Assembly (NCBI GenBank): GCA_964524145.1
Contig: CAZGCA010000039.1
Location: 1-52,274 of the forward strand
From: CAZGCA01 sp964524145
GTDB lineage: Bacteria > Hydrogenedentota > CAZGCA01
Reading direction: 5' to 3'
Length of the DNA: 52,274 nucleotides
Shown: positions 45,566-52,274 of the stretch, in pieces
Layout of the letters: each line of letters starts with the position of its first letter
Numbering within the stretch: position 1 is the stretch's first letter
Notes under the pieces: generated by a model
Told to the model about the DNA's origin: nothing
What the model saw: only the letters and a program-made list of their open reading frames with translations
Database searches by the model: none
Made by a program: the position numbers and the translations under genes

Positions 45566-46255
45566 ATGTCACGAAAGATCGACCGGAGAGAGATGATTGG
45601 TGCGGCAGGCGCAGCCATGGCTGTGACTGCAATGGTCCGAGACGCTTCGGCACAGCAAACGGCTGATCGGCGCACTATCGTTGGAATCAGCGCCAGCCCT
45701 CGTCAAGGGAAGACCACTGCGGCGGCAATACAGGAGTGTCTGGACGCCGCGAAAGAGCATGATCCGGGTTTGCAGACGGAACTGATCGAACTTGCAGACA
45801 TGAGCATTCCCGGATACCTGGCGGCAGGCGTACCGTTGAAGCCGGGCGAGAAGGATGATTTCCCCTTGCTCGTCGCGAAACTCGGCGATCCAAACGTTGT
45901 CGGAATCGTTGTCGGCTCGCCCGTCTATTTCGGGAACATGACCTCGTTGTGCAAGGCCTTCTTGGACCGGTGTGTGGCCTTCAGGAAGGATGGGTTCAAA
46001 CTCCGCAACAAAGTGGCGGGCGTTCTTGCGGTTGGCGGCGCGCGAAACGGTGGACAAGAACTGACCATCCGGTCCATTCAGACTGCGCTGATGTGCCAGG
46101 ACATGATCATAGTAGGAGATGGACGGCCCTCGGCACGAATCGGCGCCACGCTCTGGAACCAGAATGACTCGATCGCCAAAGATGAGTTCGGTATCGGCAC
46201 GGCCAGGAATCTCGGCCGACGTGTGGCCGAAATGGCCGGTCTTATCGGGCAATGA
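45566..46255 (+). CDS. Tat-exported flavodoxin-like NAD(P)H:FMN reductase-type protein
   Basis: 229 aa. A twin-arginine motif DRREMIG (RR at 7-8) and hydrophobic stretch to about 29 (ending ASA) indicate folded export by Tat. The mature part is an NADPH-dependent FMN reductase/flavodoxin fold: ISASPRQGKT phosphate loop (41-50), SPVYFGNMTSLCKAFLDR and VGGARNGGQE. Relatives reduce quinones, metals or nitro compounds, ArsH being one arsenic-linked branch. Exported versions are unusual because NADPH is absent outside; electrons may come from a thiol relay. AAGGGAG lies upstream of the ATG at 45566. Confidence 0.82.
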   Translation: MSRKIDRREMIGAAGAAMAVTAMVRDASAQQTADRRTIVGISASPRQGKTTAAAIQECLDAAKEHDPGLQTELIELADMSIPGYLAAGVPLKPGEKDDFPLLVAKLGDPNVVGIVVGSPVYFGNMTSLCKAFLDRCVAFRKDGFKLRNKVAGVLAVGGARNGGQELTIRSIQTALMCQDMIIVGDGRPSARIGATLWNQNDSIAKDEFGIGTARNLGRRVAEMAGLIGQ

Positions 46256-46326
46256 GTGTTCTGCAACAGATGACGGATTTGCATGCAAAGGAAACATGCT
46301 GCTCAAGACGTAAAGAAAGGTGAACC

Positions 46327-46854
46327 ATGAAACCGAAGACAGTCGTAACAGCAGGGCTCTTGGCCTTCGTTATAGCCAGTATCGGGTATGCGGTCGTCAC
46401 GGGATTAGCTGCAAGAACAGATGCGGCGAGTTCCGACCCTGGTGAACGTGCCGGTTTGAGCGAGGTTGCAGACTTTGGCTCGGAGGACCCCGCAGTCAAG
46501 GGAACTGATGCAGCATCCCACAAAGTAATCGTCTACTACTTCCATGGAACGGCTCGCTGCCCAACATGCATGAAGTTCGAGGCATTCACACAGGAAATAA
46601 TGAAGGACTCGTATGCAGACGCAATCGAGAATGGCCTGTTGGAGTTCCGGATCGTGAACGTCGACGAACCTGAGAACAAGCATTTTCTGAAGGATTACCA
46701 GCTTTACACAAAATCTGTGGTCCTCTCGGATACCCGCAACGGCGAGCAGACGCGCTGGAAGAACCTCGAGAAAATCTGGGAACTCCATCCGGATAAGGAC
46801 GCCTTTTTCGAGTACGTCCGGAACGAAGTCGACTCCTACCTGGCGGAGGATTGA
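46327..46854 (+). CDS. arsF: ArsF-family thioredoxin-like protein, membrane-anchored
   Basis: 175 aa. One N-terminal helix (about 6-27) anchors or exports the protein; the mature part has a thioredoxin-type CPTC (Cys78-Cys81) after YYFHGTAR. This pattern matches proteins named nitrophenyl compound nitroreductase subunit ArsF, found with ArsG in organoarsenical loci. The active cysteines would face the periplasm. It ends overlapping arsG (TGATG), so the two are translated together. AAAGGTG precedes the ATG. Confidence 0.82.
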   Translation: MKPKTVVTAGLLAFVIASIGYAVVTGLAARTDAASSDPGERAGLSEVADFGSEDPAVKGTDAASHKVIVYYFHGTARCPTCMKFEAFTQEIMKDSYADAIENGLLEFRIVNVDEPENKHFLKDYQLYTKSVVLSDTRNGEQTRWKNLEKIWELHPDKDAFFEYVRNEVDSYLAED

Positions 46855-47546
46855 TGGGAGCGATACTGTTTGCCGCCGTATCGGCACTGTGGCTTGGTAT
46901 ACTGACCTCGATAAGCCCCTGTCCGTTGGCAACCAATATCGCCGCAATCTCGTTTGTCGGAAGACGAGTCGGCAGCACCCGGCAGGTTCTGTTTTCGGGT
47001 CTCTGCTATGCCCTGGGCAGGGTAGTCGCATATCTCGCCATCGGTATTCTGGTGGTGGCGGGCGTCCTGTCGATTCCGGGAGTGTCCAACTTCCTGCAAA
47101 GGTACATGAACAAGATTCTGGGTCCCCTGTTGATACTCGTGGGCATGTTTCTTGTCGAGTTGATCCAAGTCACTATTCCAGGTTTGACGCCCGGCGATAA
47201 GGTGCAGGAACGTGCTGAAAGCGCCGGTGTATGGGGTGCGGGGTTGCTGGGGATAGTGTTTGCCCTGTCGTTCTGTCCCGTCTCGGCCGCGCTCTTCTTC
47301 GGGAGCCTCATACCGTTGTCGGTCAAGCACGGGTCGCGTTTCGTGCTGCCGTCACTGTACGGGGTGGGGACCGGGCTTCCCGTGGTCGTGTTCGCGGTCC
47401 TCATAGCGCTGGGAGCCAGTTCTGTGGGCACAGCGTTCAACATGCTCACGAAAACCGAGTGGTGGGCACGACGAGTCACGGGCGGCGTCTTCATCCTGGT
47501 GGGAGTCTACTACTCTCTCAGGTACATCTTTGGAGTAGCAATCTAA
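46854..47546 (+). CDS. arsG: ArsG-family permease, CcdA/DsbD-like
   Basis: 230 aa with six predicted membrane helices. Cysteines sit in SPCP (Cys23) and SFCP (Cys141) in the first and fourth helices, exactly as in CcdA/DsbD membrane electron carriers. Database-style naming calls this family aromatic aminobenzylarsenical efflux permease ArsG; the sequence equally supports a thiol electron carrier that would reduce ArsF. The ATG at 46854 overlaps the arsF stop by one base. Confidence 0.85.
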   Translation: MGAILFAAVSALWLGILTSISPCPLATNIAAISFVGRRVGSTRQVLFSGLCYALGRVVAYLAIGILVVAGVLSIPGVSNFLQRYMNKILGPLLILVGMFLVELIQVTIPGLTPGDKVQERAESAGVWGAGLLGIVFALSFCPVSAALFFGSLIPLSVKHGSRFVLPSLYGVGTGLPVVVFAVLIALGASSVGTAFNMLTKTEWWARRVTGGVFILVGVYYSLRYIFGVAI

Positions 47547-47566
47547 AGAAGCACGGAGAACTGACT

Positions 47567-48748
47567 ATGGAAATGGAAGCATCTCCCGTCAAACAGGCGA
47601 AAGGGTTGAGCGTTTTCGAAAGGTATCTCACAGTTTGGGTCGTGCTCTGTATCATCGGCGGCATCGTTCTGGGCAAGATGGCCCCCGGCGTGGCCATGTT
47701 CCTGGACGGTCTCGCAATCTACGTGGGCGAAGCACCCGTGGTCTCCATACCTATAGCGATCTGTCTCTTCTTCATGATGTACCCGATCATGGTGAAGATC
47801 GATTTCGCCGAAGTGCTCAAAGCCGGCAGAAACATTAAGCCCGTCGGGTTGACCTTGTTCGTCAACTGGGCCGTGAAACCCTTTACGATGTATGCGATCT
47901 CCATCTTCTTTCTCGGGACGCTCTTTCGCGCATTCATCGGCGTTGACGCGATAGACTACGTGAAGATGCCGCTTGGGCTTGACCTTGCACTGGGCGCTAC
48001 ACACGGTGTCGGGAAAGTCGTGATCGTCAACGGGGTCAAGATGCTCGAGGTACCATTGTGGCGAAGCTATCTCGCTGGGTGCATTCTACTCGGGATCGCT
48101 CCCTGCACGGCGATGGTGCTGGTTTGGGGGTTTTTGGCAAAAGGCAATGACGGCCATACACTGGTTATGGTTGCTATCAACTCGCTTACCATGCTCCTTC
48201 TCTACGGGCCTCTGGGCGGTTTCCTGCTTGGGGTAGGGCGGCTGCCGGTCCCGTGGCAGGCGCTCTTACTGTCGATCGGCATTTATGTTGCCTTGCCGCT
48301 GGTGGCGGGCTACTTCTCAAGAAAATTGATCATCAAGGCCAAGGGGCTGGCATGGTTCAAAGAGAGTTTCCTGCACATTCTCACTCCCGTTACCATCGGG
48401 GCGCTTCTGGTGACCCTCGTGCTGCTGTTCTCATTCAAGGGCGAAGTCATCCTCTCAAACCCACTGACGATCGTATGGATCGCCATCCCGCTGTTCATCC
48501 AGACCAACCTGATCTTCTGGGTCGGCTACGTGTTGGCAAAGCTCCTTAAACTGAGCTATCAAGACGCAGCTCCGTCTGCGATGATCGGTGCGTCCAACCA
48601 TTTCGAGGTGGCGATTGCCACAGCAACGATGCTCTTCGGGTTGTCATCGGGCGCGGCGTTGGCAACAGTGGTCGGGGTGCTGATCGAGGTGCCCGTGATG
48701 CTCATGCTGGTCAAGATATGCCTGCGCACCCAGCGCGTGTTCCGGTGA
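47567..48748 (+). CDS. acr3: ACR3-type arsenite efflux transporter
   Basis: 393 aa, ten membrane helices of the BART superfamily. The conserved Cys180 in GIAPCTAMVLVWG is the arsenite-relay cysteine of ACR3, and PLGGFLLGVGRLPVPW and IGASNHFEVAIATA are typical. It exports As(III) driven by the proton gradient. The loop between helices 3 and 4 (about 125-165, with GLDLALGATHGVGK) is longer than in common ACR3 proteins. GGAGAA precedes the ATG at 47567. It ends the ars unit; only 22 bases separate it from the convergent kinase gene. Confidence 0.93.
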   Translation: MEMEASPVKQAKGLSVFERYLTVWVVLCIIGGIVLGKMAPGVAMFLDGLAIYVGEAPVVSIPIAICLFFMMYPIMVKIDFAEVLKAGRNIKPVGLTLFVNWAVKPFTMYAISIFFLGTLFRAFIGVDAIDYVKMPLGLDLALGATHGVGKVVIVNGVKMLEVPLWRSYLAGCILLGIAPCTAMVLVWGFLAKGNDGHTLVMVAINSLTMLLLYGPLGGFLLGVGRLPVPWQALLLSIGIYVALPLVAGYFSRKLIIKAKGLAWFKESFLHILTPVTIGALLVTLVLLFSFKGEVILSNPLTIVWIAIPLFIQTNLIFWVGYVLAKLLKLSYQDAAPSAMIGASNHFEVAIATATMLFGLSSGAALATVVGVLIEVPVMLMLVKICLRTQRVFR

Positions 48749-48770
48749 ACCACTCGACCCGTGACGGTAC

Positions 48771-49670
48771 TTAGAACTTGGTGATCTGTTCGAAATCGGC
48801 GTACCGCTGATCTATCTGCTCCCGGGTCAGTGCGACGAGCCGGTCGACGCTGAACGTCTCGACACAGAACGATGCGATAACGCTCCCGTATATTACCGCC
48901 TTGCGCATCGTCTCGACGTCCGCCGAGCCACAGCTCGCAACGTAGCCCATGAAACCGCCTGCGAACGAGTCGCCGGCACCCGTCGGGTCGAACACATCCT
49001 CGAGCGGGTAGGCGGGCGCGGCGAAATGGTCCCGGCCCGAGAAGAGGAGACACCCGTGCTCGCCTTTCTTGATGACAACGGTCTCCGGACCCATACCCTC
49101 GATCTTCCGGGCCGCTCGCACGAGGTTCGAATCGTCTGCAAGCATGCGCGCTTCCGAATCGTTCAGCATGATCGCGTCGCTACGTTCCAGGACCGCTGCG
49201 AGTTCCTCTCGGGCCCCTTCAATCCAAAAGTTCATCGTGTCGAGCGCAACAAACTTCGGCGAGACAACCTGCTCGAGCACCTCAAGCTGAAGGGTAGGGT
49301 GGATGTTTGCAAGAAAGACGTACGGCACCTCGGTCGATTCCGTTGGTAGCTTCGGGTGAAAGTCCTCGAAGACGTTGAGCTCCGTGGACAGGGTATCGCG
49401 CTCGTTGAGGTCGAGCCCGTATTTGCCGGCCCACCTAAAGGTCTTGCCGGGAACGGTCTCGAGCCCGTCGGTATTAACTCGCATCCCGCGAAGCAGTTGG
49501 ACGTGGTCGTCAGGGAAATCGTCTCCGACGACTGCCACGAGGTGGACGTCGGTGAAATAGCTGGCCGCACACGAGAAATACGTCGCCGAGCCCCCAAGCG
49601 CGTCGTCACGGCGGCCGAACGGCGTCTCGACGGAGTCCAACGCGACGGAACCGACCACGAGCAAACTCAT
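48771..49670 (-). CDS. PfkB-family carbohydrate kinase
   Basis: 299 aa ribokinase-like kinase. The C-terminal signature DPTGAGDSFAGGF carries the catalytic aspartate and anion hole; the N-terminal GGSATYFSCAASYF and VGDDF regions bind the substrate. The family phosphorylates sugars, nucleosides or related alcohols; the substrate is not predictable here. The start overlaps the upstream phosphoesterase stop by four bases (ATGA), so the pair is coupled. Confidence 0.9.
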   Translation of the reverse strand: MSLLVVGSVALDSVETPFGRRDDALGGSATYFSCAASYFTDVHLVAVVGDDFPDDHVQLLRGMRVNTDGLETVPGKTFRWAGKYGLDLNERDTLSTELNVFEDFHPKLPTESTEVPYVFLANIHPTLQLEVLEQVVSPKFVALDTMNFWIEGAREELAAVLERSDAIMLNDSEARMLADDSNLVRAARKIEGMGPETVVIKKGEHGCLLFSGRDHFAAPAYPLEDVFDPTGAGDSFAGGFMGYVASCGSADVETMRKAVIYGSVIASFCVETFSVDRLVALTREQIDQRYADFEQITKF

Positions 49671-50260
49671 CTTGCAGGCACCTTACTCGCGGGAAGGCTA
49701 AGTTCTTCAAGCACGTCGCCTGTCTCGAGATCGATTAAGCGTGCAGTCGTGCTCCCGTCCTGATCAAGTTCGAGCGTCGCGACCGTCTTCTTCCCATCGC
49801 TGCGCTTCGTCAGCGAAGGACTGCCAGGGTTGACGATCAGCGTCTCCCCCTGGACGGAGAGCACGGTCGAGTGCGTGTGCCCCGTAATGAAAACCCGCGG
49901 ACGGAATCGGTCGATCAGATCGTCGAGTTCCGACGGACCTCCGCGCTGCCAGTGCTGGACAATAATCGCATGTTCGCCAAACTGAAGCTTTGCAAACGGG
50001 TCCTGGATCGGTATGTTGCACACCATCTGGTCTACTTCTGAATCACAGTTCCCGCGCGCAATGATCACGGGTATCGGGCACGCATTGATCTCGGCAGCGA
50101 GTTCCAGCGTATCGTACCCGTTGGGGAACGGGTTGCGCGTGCCATGGTAGAAGACGTCGCCGGCGTGCAGTATCACGTCTACTCCCTGGAATACCTCCGC
50201 GCAGGCGTTGCGCCATGCCGCTACGCTCCCGTGTGTGTCGCTGATTACTCCACAACGCAT
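49667..50260 (-). CDS. YfcE/MJ0936-type metallophosphoesterase
   Basis: 197 aa calcineurin-like phosphoesterase. All metal motifs are seen: ISDTHG, LHAGDVFYHG, ARGNCDSE, GHTHS and NPGSPS. Members of this small class hydrolyse phosphodiesters or phosphomonoesters with two metal ions. It comes first in a two-gene unit with the PfkB kinase. Substrate unknown. Confidence 0.9.
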   Translation of the reverse strand: MRCGVISDTHGSVAAWRNACAEVFQGVDVILHAGDVFYHGTRNPFPNGYDTLELAAEINACPIPVIIARGNCDSEVDQMVCNIPIQDPFAKLQFGEHAIIVQHWQRGGPSELDDLIDRFRPRVFITGHTHSTVLSVQGETLIVNPGSPSLTKRSDGKKTVATLELDQDGSTTARLIDLETGDVLEELSLPASKVPAR

Positions 50261-50375
50261 CTGTTTGATCTACCTTCCCATTATGAGCACCACGGTATCT
50301 TAGCACAAACCGGCCATTCCCTCAACGTACGCGTTGCGGTCCGACTGCAGATGGTATGGTTCTGCGAAGGTCCGC

Positions 50376-50405
50376 TTGACGCGACGCTGCTCGTGTGTGT
50401 ATCAT
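50376..50405 (+). promoter_or_regulatory. Promoter for the PilZ gene
   Basis: TTGACG, 18-base spacer, TATCAT, with a leader of about 40 bases to the ATG at 50451. Confidence 0.5.
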
Positions 50406-50450
50406 ATCGTTCGTGAGGGCGCGAAGACGTTGTATACGGGAGCACGGGTT

Positions 50451-50825
50451 ATGACGGAACGCAAGGAGCGAAGAAGACATCCCAGAAGCAGAACCGGGTT
50501 CGCTCTGGAGATAGAAGGCCAGAAGGAGCCCGGGATAAGCCATGTGGAGAACATCAGCCAGTCGGGCGTTCTCTGCCACATTGGGCGGCCAATAGACGAA
50601 ATGACGATAATGGCCGTGACGATCGTGCTCCCTTCACGAGGGGAGGCGGCGAACGAGAATCAGGTAGAGTGTGAAGGCGTTGTCGTCCGGTGCGAGCCAA
50701 CCGAAGGGAGCGACGGGAAAGAGTTCTACCGGGTGGCAATATTCTTCATGCACATCTCCGACGAAGCGCGTTCGCGAATAGCCAGGTTTGTCGAAGAAGA
50801 CCTCCAAGACACGGAAATCCAATAG
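50451..50825 (+). CDS. PilZ-domain protein
   Basis: 124 aa single PilZ domain. The cyclic di-GMP motif RxxxR is present as RRHPRSR near the N-terminus, and the second motif (D/N)xSxxG as NISQSG. It should bind c-di-GMP and act by protein contact. The ATG at 50451 precedes the basic RxxxR arm; no strong ribosome site is visible. It is followed after 69 bases by pfkA on the same strand. Confidence 0.88.
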   Translation: MTERKERRRHPRSRTGFALEIEGQKEPGISHVENISQSGVLCHIGRPIDEMTIMAVTIVLPSRGEAANENQVECEGVVVRCEPTEGSDGKEFYRVAIFFMHISDEARSRIARFVEEDLQDTEIQ

Positions 50826-50894
50826 GACTCGGTCCCTGCCTCGCTGCCAGTCTCGGACGCTACGGGACAGAGGCAGACAAGAGGGGAACGTAGC

Positions 50895-51866
50895 ATGAAG
50901 CGGATAGGAGTGCTGACAAGCGGGGGCGACGCCCCGGGGATGAACGCCGCCATCCGTGCAGTGGTGAGGACGGCAATATACCACGGCATTGAGGTAATGG
51001 GGATAGAGTCCGGCTATGCGGGGCTTATAGAAGGTCTTGCGTCGCAGATGGGGCCCCGGTCGGTCAGCGGCATAGTGAATCGAGGCGGCACAATCCTGCG
51101 GACTGCACGGTCGGAAGAGTTCAAAACGAAAGCAGGCCGTAAACACGCCGCTGCAAACATCAAGCGGTTCCTTATCGAAGGGCTGGTGGTGATCGGCGGC
51201 GACGGCTCCTACCGTGGCGCTCAGAAACTCGCTGAGGAACACGACGTGCCCGTGATCGGTGTGCCCGGCACGATTGACAACGATATCGGCGGCACTGAAT
51301 ACACCATCGGGTTCGACACAGCCGTCAACACCGCCGTGGAAGCCATCGACCGGATTAGAGATACGGCTGCCTCCCACGACAGGCTTTTCATCGTCGAGGT
51401 GATGGGGAGGGGAACAGGGTTCATCGCTCTCTACGTCGGGATCGCCGGCGGCTCAGAGTATATTCTCCTTCCCGAAACCAAGAGCGAGATGGATGAGATG
51501 TGCCGCAGCCTCGAAACGGGCAGGAAAGCCGGCAAGACGAGCAGCATCGTTGTTGTCGCCGAGGGCGACGAAGCAGGCGGGGCGCTCGCGGTGCGTGACG
51601 CTATCAGAAAGAACACCGGGTTTACCGATGTCCGCGTGACCGTTCTCGGCCACCTGCAGCGCGGCGGCTCGCCAAGCGGGTTCGACCGGATTCAGGCCAG
51701 CAGGCTTGCTTCAGAGGCGGTGATGGCGCTGCTGCGCGGCGAGACCTGCAAGATGGTGGCCTACCAGGAAGGACACATCCTCACCCGACCGATATCCGAC
51801 GCATGGACAGACAAACGCGAACTCAACCCGGCACTCCTAGAACTAGCACAGAAGCTGGCCGTCTAG
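50895..51866 (+). CDS. pfkA: 6-phosphofructokinase
   Basis: 323 aa. The N-terminal TSGGDAPGMNAAIRAVVR, GGDGSYRGAQ (about 102-111), PGTIDNDI and MGRGTGFIAL motifs are intact. Glycine in GGDGS indicates an ATP-dependent rather than pyrophosphate-dependent enzyme. It phosphorylates fructose 6-phosphate in glycolysis. A GGGGA site lies eight bases upstream of the ATG. With galK and glgP it shows active hexose breakdown. Confidence 0.95.
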   Translation: MKRIGVLTSGGDAPGMNAAIRAVVRTAIYHGIEVMGIESGYAGLIEGLASQMGPRSVSGIVNRGGTILRTARSEEFKTKAGRKHAAANIKRFLIEGLVVIGGDGSYRGAQKLAEEHDVPVIGVPGTIDNDIGGTEYTIGFDTAVNTAVEAIDRIRDTAASHDRLFIVEVMGRGTGFIALYVGIAGGSEYILLPETKSEMDEMCRSLETGRKAGKTSSIVVVAEGDEAGGALAVRDAIRKNTGFTDVRVTVLGHLQRGGSPSGFDRIQASRLASEAVMALLRGETCKMVAYQEGHILTRPISDAWTDKRELNPALLELAQKLAV

Positions 51867-51922
51867 ACTACGAGACGCCAGCCCTTTCCTCTCGGAAGCA
51901 TACACACAGCTTGTGGCTGGCA

Positions 51923-52232
51923 ACAGCTAACCCGGATTTCTCACCAGATAGATGGTGCAGAGTATCCAAGTATAAAGACGGCATTACGTTGCGGGCTAAG
52001 ATCATTGACTGCCCTCCAAATAGACTCTGCTCATCTGTTGCTGAGACTAATGTAGCCGCATAACAGCCAATCGCCTCAGGAAGCACAACAACACCCGTAC
52101 GTCCCGCAGGGACGGTTGAGAATAGCCCAGGAGTTCACTCCTGGGAAAGCGGCGCGATGCAACGACTGTTCAGTCCCGTCGGGACGGCTGAACCGGCTGT
52201 TGGGTGGTGCTTCTCTCAATCGTCCCTGATAT
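51923..52232. repeat. Palindrome cluster, copy 2 (downstream of pfkA)
   Basis: CGTCCCGCAGGGACGG (52100-52115), CCCAGGAGTTCACTCCTGGG (52126-52145) and GTCCCGTCGGGAC (52173-52185) repeat copy 1 in the same order and orientation at a near-constant offset of about 9118 bases. The leading part (GGCTGGCAAC, then CCGGATTTCTCACC) also has a counterpart before copy 1. Bases 52233-52274 show nothing recognisable. Confidence 0.85.
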
Positions 52233-52274
52233 GGAATGACCGTGTCAAGTGGGGATCGAAACCGTCTTCCCGTA

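Overview
The window looks like chromosomal DNA of a Gram-negative, GC-rich bacterium outside the well-studied phyla. The pointers are secreted proteins with signal peptides, AsmA and SurA-like envelope proteins, ECF sigma/anti-sigma control, a family GH38 mannosidase, a DUF1638 protein, and many REP-type palindromes with Y1 (REP-associated) transposases. A PVC or neighbouring candidate phylum (Planctomycetota, Hydrogenedentota or similar) is my inference; no rRNA or tRNA gene was seen that could settle it. Most genes are ordinary chromosomal genes. The accessory parts are the left end, the toxin-antitoxin pair near 27.9 kb, the IS200-like element near 38.7 kb and the arsenic operon at 43.5-48.7 kb.

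Layout. 1-9.6 kb (minus): a defence-type operon read from about 9.6 kb leftwards, with a SNF2-type helicase carrying a DUF3883 nuclease-like C-terminus, a DUF1156 DNA methylase and a DUF499 ATPase that runs off the left edge. A REP-associated transposase sits exactly in the ATGA overlap between helicase and methylase, and a REP copy lies in frame inside the methylase. 9.7-23.2 kb: a LeuA/Re-citrate-synthase-like enzyme, an AsmA protein, a secreted glycosidase-like protein divergent from an SMP-30 lactonase, a 35-codon lysine-rich histone-like gene bounded by perfect inverted repeats, a fused alpha/beta E1 dehydrogenase, a TIM-barrel epimerase, a Y-shaped RNA candidate and a LOG-family protein. 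23.4-31 kb: glycogen phosphorylase, a membrane-anchored unknown, the MntA/HepT toxin-antitoxin pair and a GH38 alpha-mannosidase.

31.4-42.7 kb: DUF1638-parA-parB, serS, a module of ECF sigma factor, anti-sigma factor and Spy-like protein, a response regulator, an IS200-like transposase between inverted double-hairpin repeats, a sugar ABC ATPase with galactokinase, and a PPIC-type foldase. 43.5-48.7 kb (plus): an arsenic/organoarsenical operon of arsR, an ArsP-like permease, a small thioredoxin, a Tat-exported flavoprotein, arsF, arsG and acr3, with a consensus promoter and a palindromic operator but no arsC. 48.8-51.9 kb: a PfkB-family kinase with a phosphoesterase, a PilZ protein and 6-phosphofructokinase.

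Two directly repeated palindrome clusters about 9.1 kb apart bracket the arsenic operon and the genes after it. The main new-looking items are the transposase inserted without loss in an overlap of the defence operon, REP paralogues whose loops are conserved while their stems covary, the lysine-rich panhandle transcript, the Y-shaped RNA, and a possible transmembrane thiol relay in the arsenic operon.
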